DNA of 64,000 nucleotides from Hippophae tibetana (Eukaryota > Streptophyta > Magnoliopsida > Rosales > Elaeagnaceae). Each line of letters starts with the position of its first letter. Position 1 is the first letter of the stretch. The DNA lies in the NCBI GenBank assembly GCA_037013495.1, contig CM072811.1, positions 27,799,659 to 27,863,658 of the forward strand, read 5' to 3'. The position numbers and the translations under genes were made by a program. The notes under the pieces were generated by a model, which saw only the letters and a list, made by a program, of their open reading frames with translations, was not told the DNA's origin and ran no database searches. Of the stretch, positions 34,450-46,207 are shown one piece after another.

Positions 34450-34620
34450 AGGAAATAAAAATACATCATTACATGAAAAGTTAACGTTGCTAACTTTTTA
34501 GGAGCATTAGTGATATTAATTTAAAAATCGAGGATACTAGAATTAGTTTTACAAAAATTAGAGACATGTATAAAGATATGTTAAAAGTTAGGAACATCAA
34601 TGATATTTTTCATTTTCTAC

Positions 34621-36279
34621 ACATAATTTACATGAATAAAGATAAGAAAGTTGGGTATATAAGAATAAGATAATCTATTTGTTTTGTTTTGGTTTTATTT
34701 GTTAAATTTAAGTAATGTATTCTTAATTTAATTGTTAAAATATTTTTTTTAGGTTGACTTATCATAAAGTTCCATTATATTAAGAGATTTGTATAAATTG
34801 GTTTCTCACTATATAAAAGGTATCATTTATTCTCTTATATTATAAAAATGTTATTTATTTCCTTACATTTTGTAAAATATACAAAAAGAATGACAAATTA
34901 TACTATTTACTTAATATTTTAATAAATATTTTATTATTCATTCAATATTTTTATAGTTTTATGATAAATATTATATCAAAAAATCATTTTTACCGTCTTC
35001 TTCTTTATAAAAAAAATAATATTTTATTTAAATAATTAATAAAAAATATTTTTTATTCTTTTTTAATTTTTTACAAAAGTAAAAGATTAAATAATATTTT
35101 TTTCCTAATAAACTAAACAATCCGTTTAACTTAATATAAAGGACTGTGTAGTATTTTTTATTTTTAGTAATAACTTTAATGTATTATATATATTTAATGT
35201 AAAATAAATAGTTGAAATTAAAAATAAATATAAACAAGTTGAAAAAAAATCTCAATACGGATAAATTAGAGATGAAGAGCAATCAGTATAATCGGCATAA
35301 TGGTTGACAAAAACGATGATAAGCATTTCTCTTTCTGAGAACCATGATGATGACCATCATGTCACACAGAAAATACAACTCATACTATTTTTTATGAACT
35401 TTTCATACAAAATAAGGAAACAGGATAAGGGTGAAAATTTCGATCTAAAAGTAAATTTGATTGAAAAGATATAAAGGAAAGAATATATATATTATTGAAG
35501 GAAAATTTTATCGTGTAGTGATAGAAAGAATCTTGCAGGGATATAGATATATGATGAAATAAAATTATTTTATCGGTTAGTGATAGAAAGAATCTCGCAG
35601 GGATATAAATATATGATGAATACAATTATTTTAATTTTTTATTTTATAGAAAATAAAAATAAAATATATTAATAAGAATATATAATAAATTATATGTAAA
35701 AATATAAATTGATAATTATGATAATTTATAAATAATCTATATCATACAAGTCAACATATGGTAAAATACTATAATTAATAAATAAATTTAAGTTTAAATA
35801 AAATATATATTTATAATATATTATTTTTATATGATAATTATATAATAAATTAATTAAATAATATAAAATATTATAAAATTTGAATACAATTTTTATATTA
35901 ACTCAATCCATATAAAATAAACTTGATTGAAAACATATGAAAGGAAGAAAAATAAATAAATAAATATATAATCATTATAATATTTTTTTAAATTTTAATA
36001 AAATTATAAAAATAATATCTTTAATATTTATAATAATAAAAATAATATTTTAATAATATTAAATAATATTTAATTTAAATACGTTTAATATTAAACGGAT
36101 CTAAATTACCATAATTTAATTTTAAAATTATAAAAATATAAAATTTTTAATAAGAGATGTTATTTTTTTGGTTACGAATTTTAAAAGTATTATTTTTATT
36201 ATTTTTAAAAATTTTATGACCACAAGCACTTGTATTATATTATCATTATGAAATCATCATTTTAGTATACTATTTAGGA
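34621..36279. other. AT-rich gene-free region
   Basis: No coding sequence recognised. It holds a short tandem repeat at 35515-35640; the rest is low-complexity A/T. Confidence 0.5.
35515..35640. repeat. 62-bp tandem duplication
   Basis: GTGATAGAAAGAATC followed by a GCAGGGATATA-type segment occurs twice, at about 35518 and 35580, with few differences. Confidence 0.75.
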
Positions 36280-37560
36280 GTATATTCGTTAAAAAATAAC
36301 TACAATAGTTCAATATATTAACAAAATAAATTCATAAAATTATATAATTTTTTTTTAATAAATTAGACAAATGATAAAAACAAAAAATATTAAAAGACTT
36401 TGAAATATTAGAATATTGAAACTTGGATATTAAAGAAAACCCTTTGATACCAAGAAAAAAAGTAATGCATCATAAAAATAGATAAAACTTTTCAATAAAT
36501 TAAACAAATGATAAAATCAAAAATATTAAAAAAAATTGAAAGACTAGAATATTGAAACTTAGATGTTAAAAGAAACTCTCTCCTATCAAGAAAAAAGAAG
36601 TAATGAAGCCAAAAAAAGTAATGTAACAAGGTTTACCATTATAAATCTTGAATAAGAAACTTATAAAAAAAATAGATGTGACATATATAAAACTAGAAGT
36701 TAAACTAAATTAAAATATTAGTCCATAACGTAATATTAAAAAGAAAATGATACTATTATTATCCAATAATACTCAACAATAAACTACATGATATAAAAAT
36801 AAACTTTTATAGAAGCTTAACAAGTATATCAAAAAAACCAAATATCAATAATGAAAATTTTAATTCATTTAGTAGAAGAAACTAATTTAACACATGAATC
36901 AAACATGAAGTCTTTATAAGACATAAATAAAACACAAAAAGAACTCCTAAAAGAAATAAGAGAATATGATTATAATAAATTACAATAATACATACATAAA
37001 ACATTTACAGAATTAAAAAATGATGTAAAAAATACCTAAAAACCATAAAATTAGACATTATAAGTTTGATCTATTTATAGTATTAAAAGAAGAATCAATT
37101 AGGAGATTAAATGCATTGATACCTAAGAATGAGAAAACACCCAAAGATAAAAAAGAAGTTATAGTCTCAATTTAATAGAATATATAAAAGAATTAGAAAA
37201 ATAATTTATATATCTTGAGCAAAGGAACATAAAAAAATTAGTTATTTTGTTAACCCTAATGGATGAAAACAAGGAAGATATTATAATGAATTTTTTTGTA
37301 CAAACAAAGAGAAAACTAATATGACAATAGTTAGTGAAACTGATTCTGTAATAGAAAATATGATCCCAAAAAATCATATAAAACTTATTTCATTACTAGT
37401 TTCTCATTAAGAAGGAACATTTGACCCACATAAAAAAGACAGAAATAAGCAAAAGTCAGAAGAACTTGACCTTCCTTATAGAAGAAAACAATAACCCAAA
37501 ATAAAAGAATGAATGCATTGGAGAACTAGAGGTAGTAACCCTACAGAATTAAAACTTCAT
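36280..37560 (+). mobile_element. Second EPRV fragment (movement protein end to coat protein start)
   Basis: Sequence at 36300-36420 matches 29055-29160 (both have ATTAGACAAATRATAAAA and AATATTAAAAGACTTTGAA). The following 1.1 kb continues with the same kind of middle-ORF and coat-like fragments as the first copy, ending near 37560. A stretch of about 120 bp is tandemly duplicated inside it (36358-36475 and 36485-36605). It has the same orientation as the first copy and is too broken to code. Confidence 0.65.
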
Positions 37561-37599
37561 GAATGAGAATTCCATACGACGAACACAAAGGTCAATTAT

Positions 37600-40500
37600 T
37601 CTTTCGAACCAAATAGGCAACTGGGATTTAGATGAGGGGTGGACGCACTAATCCATGGAATCTTATCCCGAACTCTATTCCAACTCGGCCAAACAGGCCT
37701 CACAAACGTAAATTAAGTAAATAACATGATAGAAGTACAAAAAAACATCTTTAATTTAACATACAATAAAAATAATTAGTAGGAATAAAGAACAAACTAC
37801 CATAAATATACTAGTGATAGTGTACCTCACAGGCTCCAGTTGAGGCTAGTAACAAACATCACACAACATACGAATCATTCCTACATACTCAAAAAGCCAT
37901 AAAATATTTTCAATCACTTCGAGACCTCATATATGTGAACATATTCGATAAATGATGATTGTATTTTCATAGCAAGTAATTAAACAAAACATAGCATACC
38001 AAAAGAAAGAGTTCAACATCTGATACACAACCAAAGTAAGGAAATACTAACTCCTTAGAAACTCATACAAAACTCACATGCAAGCATATTATTTTAATAT
38101 AGTAGAAGAGTTTGAGACATGATATGCGATTATCATAAAGAGATATAGATTTCTAAATGACTTGTCCCCACAAGTAGAGAATAACAAAAAGCTACTTTAA
38201 TAGTACAATAATCTCAAATATTAGAGAATTTATTTTAACAATCAGATAAATTAATCACAAGCTACGTAAATAGGAAATCAAGCATGCTAAACATAAAGTA
38301 AGTAGCTTTTCAATCGGAGTCCTAAGCCTATATATAGTAACATACAATATCAAGACACAAATTGTACTCACAAAAAGTAGATAATCAAAATAAAATCATA
38401 TAATGAGGTAAATCTACATAAAATTCCTACCTATATGGTATAATTTTTGGGCTTTGATTAGTGCTTCACACAAAATATTTAAAGTGTAGTATTTATTTAT
38501 TATACAAATAAGTGAGAAAAATGAGAAAAAGTAAAATTATAAAAAATGGAAAAATAGGCAAAACTGCCCTCCCAGTGTACACATATGCCGAGTCATGCGT
38601 GCACTAGTACTTGTCTAACGTAAATCCTGCGTGTTCCAACACTCGTCCCATCACAAATCTTGCCTAGTCGGGTGCACCAGTGCTCCCACACGCGTTCCAG
38701 CCTATCCAAATGCATCCAAAACCATTTTTTCCACATTTTTAGCATTTTCCTCACCTATCAAAGGACCATCTCCCCCATTGTAAAAATCAACCCCTCAAAT
38801 CACACATTTATCTTTCTCTCTCTCTCTCTAAAAACTTTATTTATTTTTAATTTTAAAGCTCTTATCTTTGTGAGAAAAAATTAGTTATGCTTTTGTAAAT
38901 CTCTTGTTTTGATTCAATAAACAAAAAAGTAAATTCGTTTGGAGGTTTTCTAGAAACGGAACTAGCATCAAAGTTCTGTAAGGATTATTTTGAGGTATAA
39001 TTTTAAAATGATTTCTTTACAGTTATTTTTATGTTTTATTCTTATATGTTTTATTTAATTTGTTTGTGATTAAATTTAACATAGTTGGTTGTGTGTAAAT
39101 ATGATATAATAATAATGTTATCATGCTCACAAAATATTAAATAGGTAAAACATTTCTATAAAATAAATTGATTTTACTTTTTATTCAAGATTTTATATTA
39201 AGAATTTTAGAGAAAAATGTATTGTTTTTTTATTACAAACTTAAATATAAAAATTAGACTTTAATGTTTAATTATCTCATCTGATTTAGAATATTGTCAT
39301 TTTATTTGTTGGTATAATCGCCTTATAGTTAGAATAAAGTTCTATTTGAAACTTTTTTATAAGAACTATTATTTAAAAATGTATTGATAATATAATTTCA
39401 ATAATGGTTTTAAAATTTGAAAGGTTAGTACTCGGATAATTAAATTCTTAGTTTTAATTTCGACACCTTGAATAATGTTTAAAATGTATAACCACATCAA
39501 ATGTGGTATTTAAATTGTTCATTTTCAATCTCTTAGAAATAATGAATTAATTTAATTAACCAAAATAATTATCAACCTCACTCATAGGTGTTAATTGATT
39601 TTTTTTAATTAACAAATAATATCTAACCCTACCAAAGGTGGTATTTATATAAAAAATAAAGAATCAATAAATATCAATTTATATTTTTAATAACCTAAAT
39701 AATATAAGTAAGTATAATTAACTTAATTGACCTTCGAACAACATTTTTCTTTTCTTTTGCACATTTTCTTTAAATTGATTTTATTTTAAATTCTAATTAC
39801 AACAAATCATTAAACAAATTCTTTTAAAACTTAACTCCATAAGTCCAACTTTCAAAGGTTTAATTATCCAGTCTGATTTAAAGTAGTGTTATTTTATTTG
39901 TTGGTACAATTGTTCGGTACATAGAGTTAAGCTCTATTTCAAAAGTTTTTATAAGAATAATTATTCGAAAATGTATTGACGACATATTTTCAGTAATGGT
40001 TTTAAAACTTGAAAGTTAGTACTTGGATAATTAAATTCTTAGGTTTAATTTAGACAGCTTAAATAAATTCTAATTAACTGACTCCGCCTAAAGTTGTGAT
40101 TAGATAGTTTTCTATTTTCTTAGAAATAAAGTTAAATTTAATACTTAATTAATTAATAGGCTCTCTCTAAGGATATTAGTTAATTAATATTAAACAAAAA
40201 ACATTTGGGGCCCACCTAAGGACACTTTAATATCAAAAAGAAAAAATCAACAAATATCAATTTATATCTTTAATAACCTAAATAATATGAGTAAACATAA
40301 TTAACTTAATTATTATATCCTTAAATACTCCATTGTTATGAATGAGAAAAATTTGATTATTGTTTATTGAATTTATATCTATGTTAATTTTTATGTTATT
40401 AGATTAGGAAATAATCAAACCAAAATATCGTGACATGATGTTTAAGATTTAATTTCCTTTTTAAGATTTTGAATAATAAATTAAAAATCACATATATTCC

Positions 40501-40636
40501 TTCCTTAGATTGACTTTAGGAGTATACTTATCATTTTCTATAAAATGATTCGTGCACTTACGAGAGTTTTACAAATATAAAACCTAAGTATCCACAAGAT
40601 CGACATTGCATGACGGTCTTATACTCATCAAGTTTT
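37600..40636 (+). mobile_element. Ty3/Gypsy (Athila-like) LTR-region remnant
   Basis: A tRNA-Asp-type primer site at 40637-40654 shows that the DNA just left of it is the 3' part of a 5' LTR, probably ending ...ATCA at 40630. The stretch includes a GC-richer block at 38570-38790 with a TC microsatellite (38812-38830), and two copies of an about 460-bp unit. No gag or pol of this element remains to the right, where EPRV sequence follows within about 570 bp. The left limit is unknown, and 37600-38560 may belong to something else. Confidence 0.4.
39266..40314. repeat. Two diverged copies of an about 460-bp unit, 592-bp period
   Basis: Copies 39266-39730 and 39858-40314 align from GTTTAATTATC through TTTTATTTGTTGGTA and AATAATGGTTTTAAAA-like blocks to ATAATTAACTTAATT. 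The divergence is substantial, so the duplication is old. It lies inside the presumed Gypsy LTR. Confidence 0.7.
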
Positions 40637-40654
40637 TGGCATCATTGTCAGGGA
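40637..40654 (+). other. Gypsy primer-binding site, tRNA-Asp type, decayed
   Basis: TGGCATCATTGTCAGGGA differs from the plant tRNA-Asp primer site TGGCGCCGTTGCCGGGGA, typical of Athila/Tat Gypsy elements, at five positions, all C-to-T or G-to-A transitions. The typical preceding AGTTTT spacer is present. Confidence 0.6.
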
Positions 40655-41221
40655 CTTGATGTTTTGCTCATCAATCATGTAATTAATTGATAATTATATT
40701 AGAAGGACTTTAGTTATTCACATGTTTATAAAATTTGGAGATTAAGTATTCCTAGATATTTTCTCATAAAGACTTATATGTACTATAATGATCCAAAGTA
40801 AAGAATTTATAACAACTAGTCTGAAATAAGTAAAGATATTATCGGATTTAGTGGAATAGAAGCTTAAGATAGTTATGAAAATTATAGAGTACTAAAACTA
40901 TTAACTTCAGAAGATATAATTAAAAAAATACTCTACACCATTACAAAAATAACCATAGCCACCAAGAAGGTTGAATACCCTAGAAAGATAGTATGATCAC
41001 CACTATTATTTAGAGAAACACATTTCACAGAGATAGCAAAGATAGTATGACCTCCAGTACTGTTCAGAGAAATATCACATAGGAATACATTGATCATTGA
41101 AGATAAAAAAGACCAATACAAAAATATAAGTAACCATAATAGTTGAATCTTTATAACTTAGCTATAAAATATACTCAATAACATATCAAATATATGAAAT
41201 TTTACACCAAAAAAATAATTC
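40655..41221. other. Junction between Gypsy remnant and EPRV copy
   Basis: No domain recognised. An about 55-bp near-duplicate carrying GATAGTATGA occurs at 40987 and 41042. Open frames here are short. Confidence 0.4.
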
Positions 41222-41899
41222 CCTACACGTAGTAAATTTGATATTCTTAAAGAAGTTGATCCAATTTTTATTTATAATGTTTTCCATATAGGTTTAATTG
41301 AGAACTTATATTCAGAAATTAATTTAAACGAATTCAATTATTTTTCTAAAAATTTCAATAAGGTTATTAAGAACTTCAAGAAGAGGATCAAAGTAGGTGA
41401 CAAACTTGTCCATCTCAGATTTTTTAGTTCACTTATAGACTCAAATAAAGAATGTTGTTTTAATCCTTACCATTTTATCAATTTAGGGATTTTCAATACT
41501 AATAAAGAAATTCTAAAACCAAGGACGCTTTTAGAAAATGAATTCAATACAGATGAACTCTATGTTTTAAAATGACAAATGTTAAGTCAAATTTATCATG
41601 AACTCAAAAAAATTGATAATTCTTCTGAAATCGGTATAAATTACTCAACTAATAAAGTTATAATTACTTCCCATAGTAATATGACCCTCACTGAAGAAGA
41701 TGGTAAGAAATTCAATAAGTTTGAAATAAATTTTAATAGTAATATTTTTCAAGAAACAAGAAATATATTTTGCTTTTACTCCAATAAAATCACTAGGGAT
41801 CACAAATTCATTTACTACATTAGAGATCGTGAAGATGAAGATGCGTCATTATTTACGCCATTAAAAGGACAGTTGGCAAAAAATGATAAAGAGAAATAA
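41222..41899 (+). pseudogene. EPRV transactivator/viroplasmin-like ORF, almost open
   Basis: One frame runs 226 codons from 41222 to the stop at 41897-41899 with a single internal stop (TGA at 41573-41575). After it, 106 codons from 41579 are fully open. The pattern KEVDPIFIYNVFHIGLIENL in the first half and QIYHELKKI ... INYSTNKVIITSHSN in the second match the remnant at 32860-33650. No start codon is evident at the 5' end. It is the best-preserved viral gene here. Its family role is translational transactivation and inclusion-body formation. Confidence 0.75.
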
Positions 41900-42026
41900 A
41901 AATGTAGAATTCACATCTTCGTATGGAAGATCATGCCAAGAAAATAAAAAGCTTTAATTCATAAATCAAAAGTAAAAAAAATAGGTAAATTATTAAAGTA
42001 CGGATAAAACAATGATTTTTTACTAT

Positions 42027-42035
42027 TATAAATAG
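42027..42035 (+). promoter_or_regulatory. EPRV pregenomic RNA TATA box, second copy
   Basis: TATAAATAG lies 128 bases past the transactivator stop and 191 bases before an AATAAA. This spacing resembles the caulimovirus 35S promoter and its leader-located poly(A) signal. Confidence 0.6.
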
Positions 42036-42217
42036 AGATTCTTTGTCTTATAAAAAAAACCTTTATTTTTCTTAGTTGGGCACAACTTTAGCAGTAACAA
42101 ACCTTCTATTGTAAAAATTATTTATCTAACAACTATATATTTAGAAACTATGAGCGGTTAGGAATCTCTTCAAGATTCTTAGTTGCTTTTAGAATTGCAA
42201 TAATTATTAATATTTTG

Positions 42218-42223
42218 AATAAA
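42218..42223 (+). terminator. EPRV polyadenylation signal, second copy
   Basis: AATAAA in GAATAAAATGAAGTG, downstream of the presumed transcription start as in caulimoviruses. Confidence 0.5.
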
Positions 42224-42653
42224 ATGAAGTGTAATACTCATTTTCTATTCTCTAGTAAGTCTAAATTAAACATCATACCATGTACGAATGCAAAAAGTTT
42301 GTCATTACTAAAAGGGTATTAAGACTTGAACAAGTCGAGGCATATTAGGTGCAACAAAAGAAGACGAACAATGGAAAAGGATATCATGGTGGACCCATTA
42401 AATTCGGATATAATAATTATAATTTTAAGTCAATTAAATATCTTAAATGATGAAATATTTGTTTATAACATTTATAAAATTAATGAATAAGAAAATAAAT
42501 ACAAAGAAACTAGCCACAAGTCTATATAAAAATAAACGTAAGAAAATATAAAGATAAATCAATGTTTTAATAAAAAAATATATTAAAAACTTGCCTTGAA
42601 ATAATAATCTACATGAATTAAAAATTAGCTTTTCAAAACAACTAGACATAATT

Positions 42654-42668
42654 TGGTATCAGAGACAT
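42654..42668 (+). other. EPRV primer-binding site (tRNA-Met)
   Basis: TGGTATCAGAGACAT closely matches the initiator tRNA-Met primer site. It lies about 630 bases after the TATA box, close to the caulimovirus leader length, and no LTR border precedes it. Confidence 0.65.
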
Positions 42669-42845
42669 AAAAAAGGAAAATACATTATTAGATGAAAAAT
42701 TAACGTTGTTAACCATTCAAAGACATTAGTGATATTAATCATAAAAGTCGAGGACATTAGAACTCTTTTTATAAACCTTAGAGACATATGTGAAGATATG
42801 TTACATCTCGTAAACATTAGTGATAAGTTTCTCAATTTTCTACAT
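42654..42845 (+). repeat. Shared post-primer-site repeat (partner of 34435-34620)
   Basis: Both copies contain AGTTAACGTTG/AATTAACGTTG, GACATTAGTGATATTAAT-type and AAGATATGTTA blocks in the same order after the primer site. It probably represents the first non-coding part of the viral genome, or an older host repeat. Confidence 0.55.
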
Positions 42846-45800
42846 TAAGAAATGTCTTTTTTAAGATGTAGTAAAAAAACTTTAATAAAATAACAAAAAT
42901 AATATATTTAAAATTTATAACCATAAAAATATAACTTATTATGTTTATCTTATATATTTTTATTATTAAAATAATCTAACATATCACTTCACATTAAACG
43001 GAGTTCAATTAAATGTCATTCAAATGTAAATATAATTATTTTAATTCGTTCAATAATATACAGTATAAAATAGAAGTCATTTAATATTATTTGGTACTAT
43101 TTTATTATTATAAATTTTGGGTATTATTTTTTATAATTTATAGAAAAAAATTCTTAGATACAACAATATTTAACATCTAAAAATTGCTATGAAAAGTGAA
43201 ATTGTTTTTTAATACATCTTCGAAGCTTTGTTTTGTGAAACTTATTAAAAAATGACTTCAAAAGTTTTTACAATTGACCTTTCTACAATCGTTGGAATCG
43301 TGAAAAAAAAGGAAAAAAGAAATTCTTCTCAGAGGATTATTTATTTATTTATCAAATTATTATGTGATTCAAATCAAAAAGTTGAAAGCTAAAAAATAAC
43401 ATTTTACATATAACTTAGAAAAGTTTTATGGTACATTAACATATATTCATGTGATGTAATGTGTGCTACATATATATACTCCTAATGTCATAGGAGTTTC
43501 AAAATAAATTAATTGATGAAACTGCTAAAATTATTCTAATTGTTAGTGGAGGAAAGAAAATAAATAAATATATATATTTACATTTAACTTAAAATAAAAA
43601 ATATAACTATGATGCATAAATTATCCCATTTTTCTTAAAAAAATACTTTAATTATATAATTTTTGAATTAGTTATTACTAATCCTTTTATTATAAAAAAA
43701 TTAATACATTTAATCTCATAATTATTAAAAATTAGCACATAATTTTTATAATTATTTAAAAAATACGCTTTTACTCCCATCAAGAGATCATTTTTCACAC
43801 TAAAGTATTTAAATTTTATAAATAATAAGATTAAAAATAATAACTAATAAATTATATAATTAAAATATCTTTATAAATAATAACATGACTATTAAAATAT
43901 TTTTTCTTTATAAAACAAAAATGCATTACGATTGAATAAAGATTGAATACATCACCAATACATTATCATAATTAAAAAATAAACAAAATAAAACCCTACA
44001 CACTATCTTAATCCGGCCTAACACAAAAGGCCGCTACAAGGACAAGCCTGGATTTATGAACCCGCGACTTTGTTTAAGTTTTCTCCCTTATTTGCAACAT
44101 GCCACTTTCCAAAAGTGGCGGATAGGTTATTTTGTTTAAATCTTAAAAATTATTTAATGTTTTTATTAAGAATAATTACTTTTTAGTTTATTTGTTTTGA
44201 AAAATATGTTAGAAAAAGATAGTTAATTTTTTATTTATTTTTTGTTAAATATAATAGAAAAAAAGACGTGATACATGGATTTATATATATATATATATTT
44301 AATAAATATATATAATTAAATAAACTTTAATTAAAAATACTCATTTTTTATATTATTATCTAATGTGTTATTTTGTGTATTAAATAATTTTTTTTAAAGT
44401 TTTACTAAAAAAAAAAATTTGAAAGAAATTATTTCAAAAAAAGTTCCAATATCTTTAGTTAATTATTAATTTTTTTATGTATATAAATATTTAAAAATAT
44501 ATAAACATACATATAACATATTTATTGTTCCTATATATTTAAGGTAAAATTGAATGTAAAATAAACTTTTTTCTCTTATCTAGTACATTTATCACAAATA
44601 AATAATTTTAAATGATACTTTTTTATAAATAAATTAACTTAAAAACACATTTTTCAAACTATAATATTAAACATCTTTAACCTAAACAAATGAGCCATCT
44701 GGACACTTCACTCTATAATAAATTTTAACTATTTAACTATTAATTTTATCCCATATACATGTCTCTAACATTCTCATAAAATTGTAAAAATAATAACAAT
44801 GTTAACCACAATATTAAATAAAACTTAACGAATAAAAATATATTTTATGCACTTAAAACATAAAAATTCTAGCAAAATACTTATAATTAAATATTTATTT
44901 ACAATAATTAATTAATTATCTTGTATTGGCATAAAAATTGTATAAAATTATACTATCATCAATCATTTAAATTTTTTAATATAATCTAAAAAAAATTAGA
45001 TGAGAACTCAACCAAGCAACCTCAATTACACACAATCCATTTTTTTCGTCACAAGTCATAAAACGTTACGAAGCTATTCGAAAATAATAAATATATTATT
45101 AAATAGTAATAATAATATTACAATCAAATTTATTATTTAAAAATCTAAGTTATTTTTATAAATATATCATTATCTCACAAACATTGTTATATCATCAAAT
45201 ATTTATAATTCAATACTTAAAATTACTACTTTGAACAAAACCTTAAATTTTAATACTAAGTTATTAAAAAACAATCATATTCATATTTAAATATTAAATT
45301 ATTATTTATAAAAAAAAAAAATATTTATATAATTATTAAATTATTATAAATGTTTACTTTTATTTTTTAAATTAAAATAATAAACATAATACATTATAAA
45401 ATAAAATATTTTTTTATTATATCAAAAATTATATTGACTAATTTTTTTATTAATTTTATATTATATAATTTAATTAATTTATTATATATAATAAAAAATT
45501 AAAATCTTCTTTTAAAAATAATTAACGCATGGACAATATTAATACAATAAACAATATAATACTTTTCGCATCAAATCTAATACTAAATTAAAACAACTTC
45601 ATTATAAGTTTAATGTCTTAATATTTCATCAAAATTCAGTGTGGTATCATACATTAAGTATTGAAGGTCAAAAAGCCTATATTAACTTTGTGCTAGAATC
45701 TTCGACTTATTTTTTCATAAGTCTCTATTTGGTGGTACATATTTTCTATCAATTTGTACTCTCTTTTTATGAACATTAAACACCCTAAGCAATGACTATT

Positions 45801-46130
45801 AAGTAGGGCAAAATTAAATGAGTCTTTTGTAATAAAATTAAAAAAATATATACACATATTACGGGGGACTCAAGGTTTTCCTTAACCATTGAAAGCAAAC
45901 ACAATGGTAAAATCTGTCATTGTTGGACCCATTCATACGCAGCTACCTTGAATACTAAGATAGCTGAAGCCCAACACTTGGAAGCAGTGATTAATTATGA
46001 TCTTCAAAACAAAAACTTGAAAAGCAAGCACATCAAAATATTCTAAGAACACTTGTGAGACTATTTGAGGATAGAGAATACACAAACTTCATATATAATT
46101 CAACAAAGAAACCTAAACATACTGAGTACT
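42846..46130. other. AT-rich gene-free region
   Basis: Mostly low-complexity A/T. Two more balanced patches, 43990-44110 and 45880-46010, contain short frames that look coding-like in composition but match nothing I recognise. Confidence 0.5.
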
Positions 46131-46164
46131 CACTAGCTAGAAGACTTGAATCTTACTTACCATT

Positions 46165-46170
46165 TATTTT
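46165..46170 (-). terminator. H1 polyadenylation signal
   Basis: AATAAA on the minus strand, 38 bases past the H1 stop codon. Confidence 0.5.
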
Positions 46171-46207
46171 TCTACAATTACTATTATACCCTTACAATTT
46201 ACACTAC

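Larger units (their letters stand above)
28500..34620 (+). mobile_element. Near genome-length endogenous pararetrovirus (caulimovirus-like), degraded
   Basis: Fragments of every expected pararetrovirus function appear on one strand in viral order: movement protein, coiled-coil-type middle ORFs, coat protein with basic/Cys motif, protease, reverse transcriptase and RNase H, then a transactivator-like ORF. These are followed by a TATA box, poly(A) signal and decayed tRNA-Met primer site. There is no integrase and no LTR. Separate coat, pol and transactivator genes place it near Caulimovirus/Soymovirus rather than badnaviruses. All genes carry many stops and frameshifts, so it is a fossil and not infectious. 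Boundaries are approximate. Confidence 0.85.

Noticed and set aside
38660-38884. 74-codon frame in the Gypsy LTR-like block
   Set aside because: It lies in the LTR-like GC-richer patch; no domain.
40933-41121. Antisense frame with an internal repeat
   Set aside because: The repeat simply reflects a local DNA duplication; there is no protein evidence.
42654-42668. Reading the tRNA-Met primer site as the start of another Copia element
   Set aside because: There is no LTR ending just before it and no gag after it, while spacing to the viral TATA box fits a pararetrovirus.
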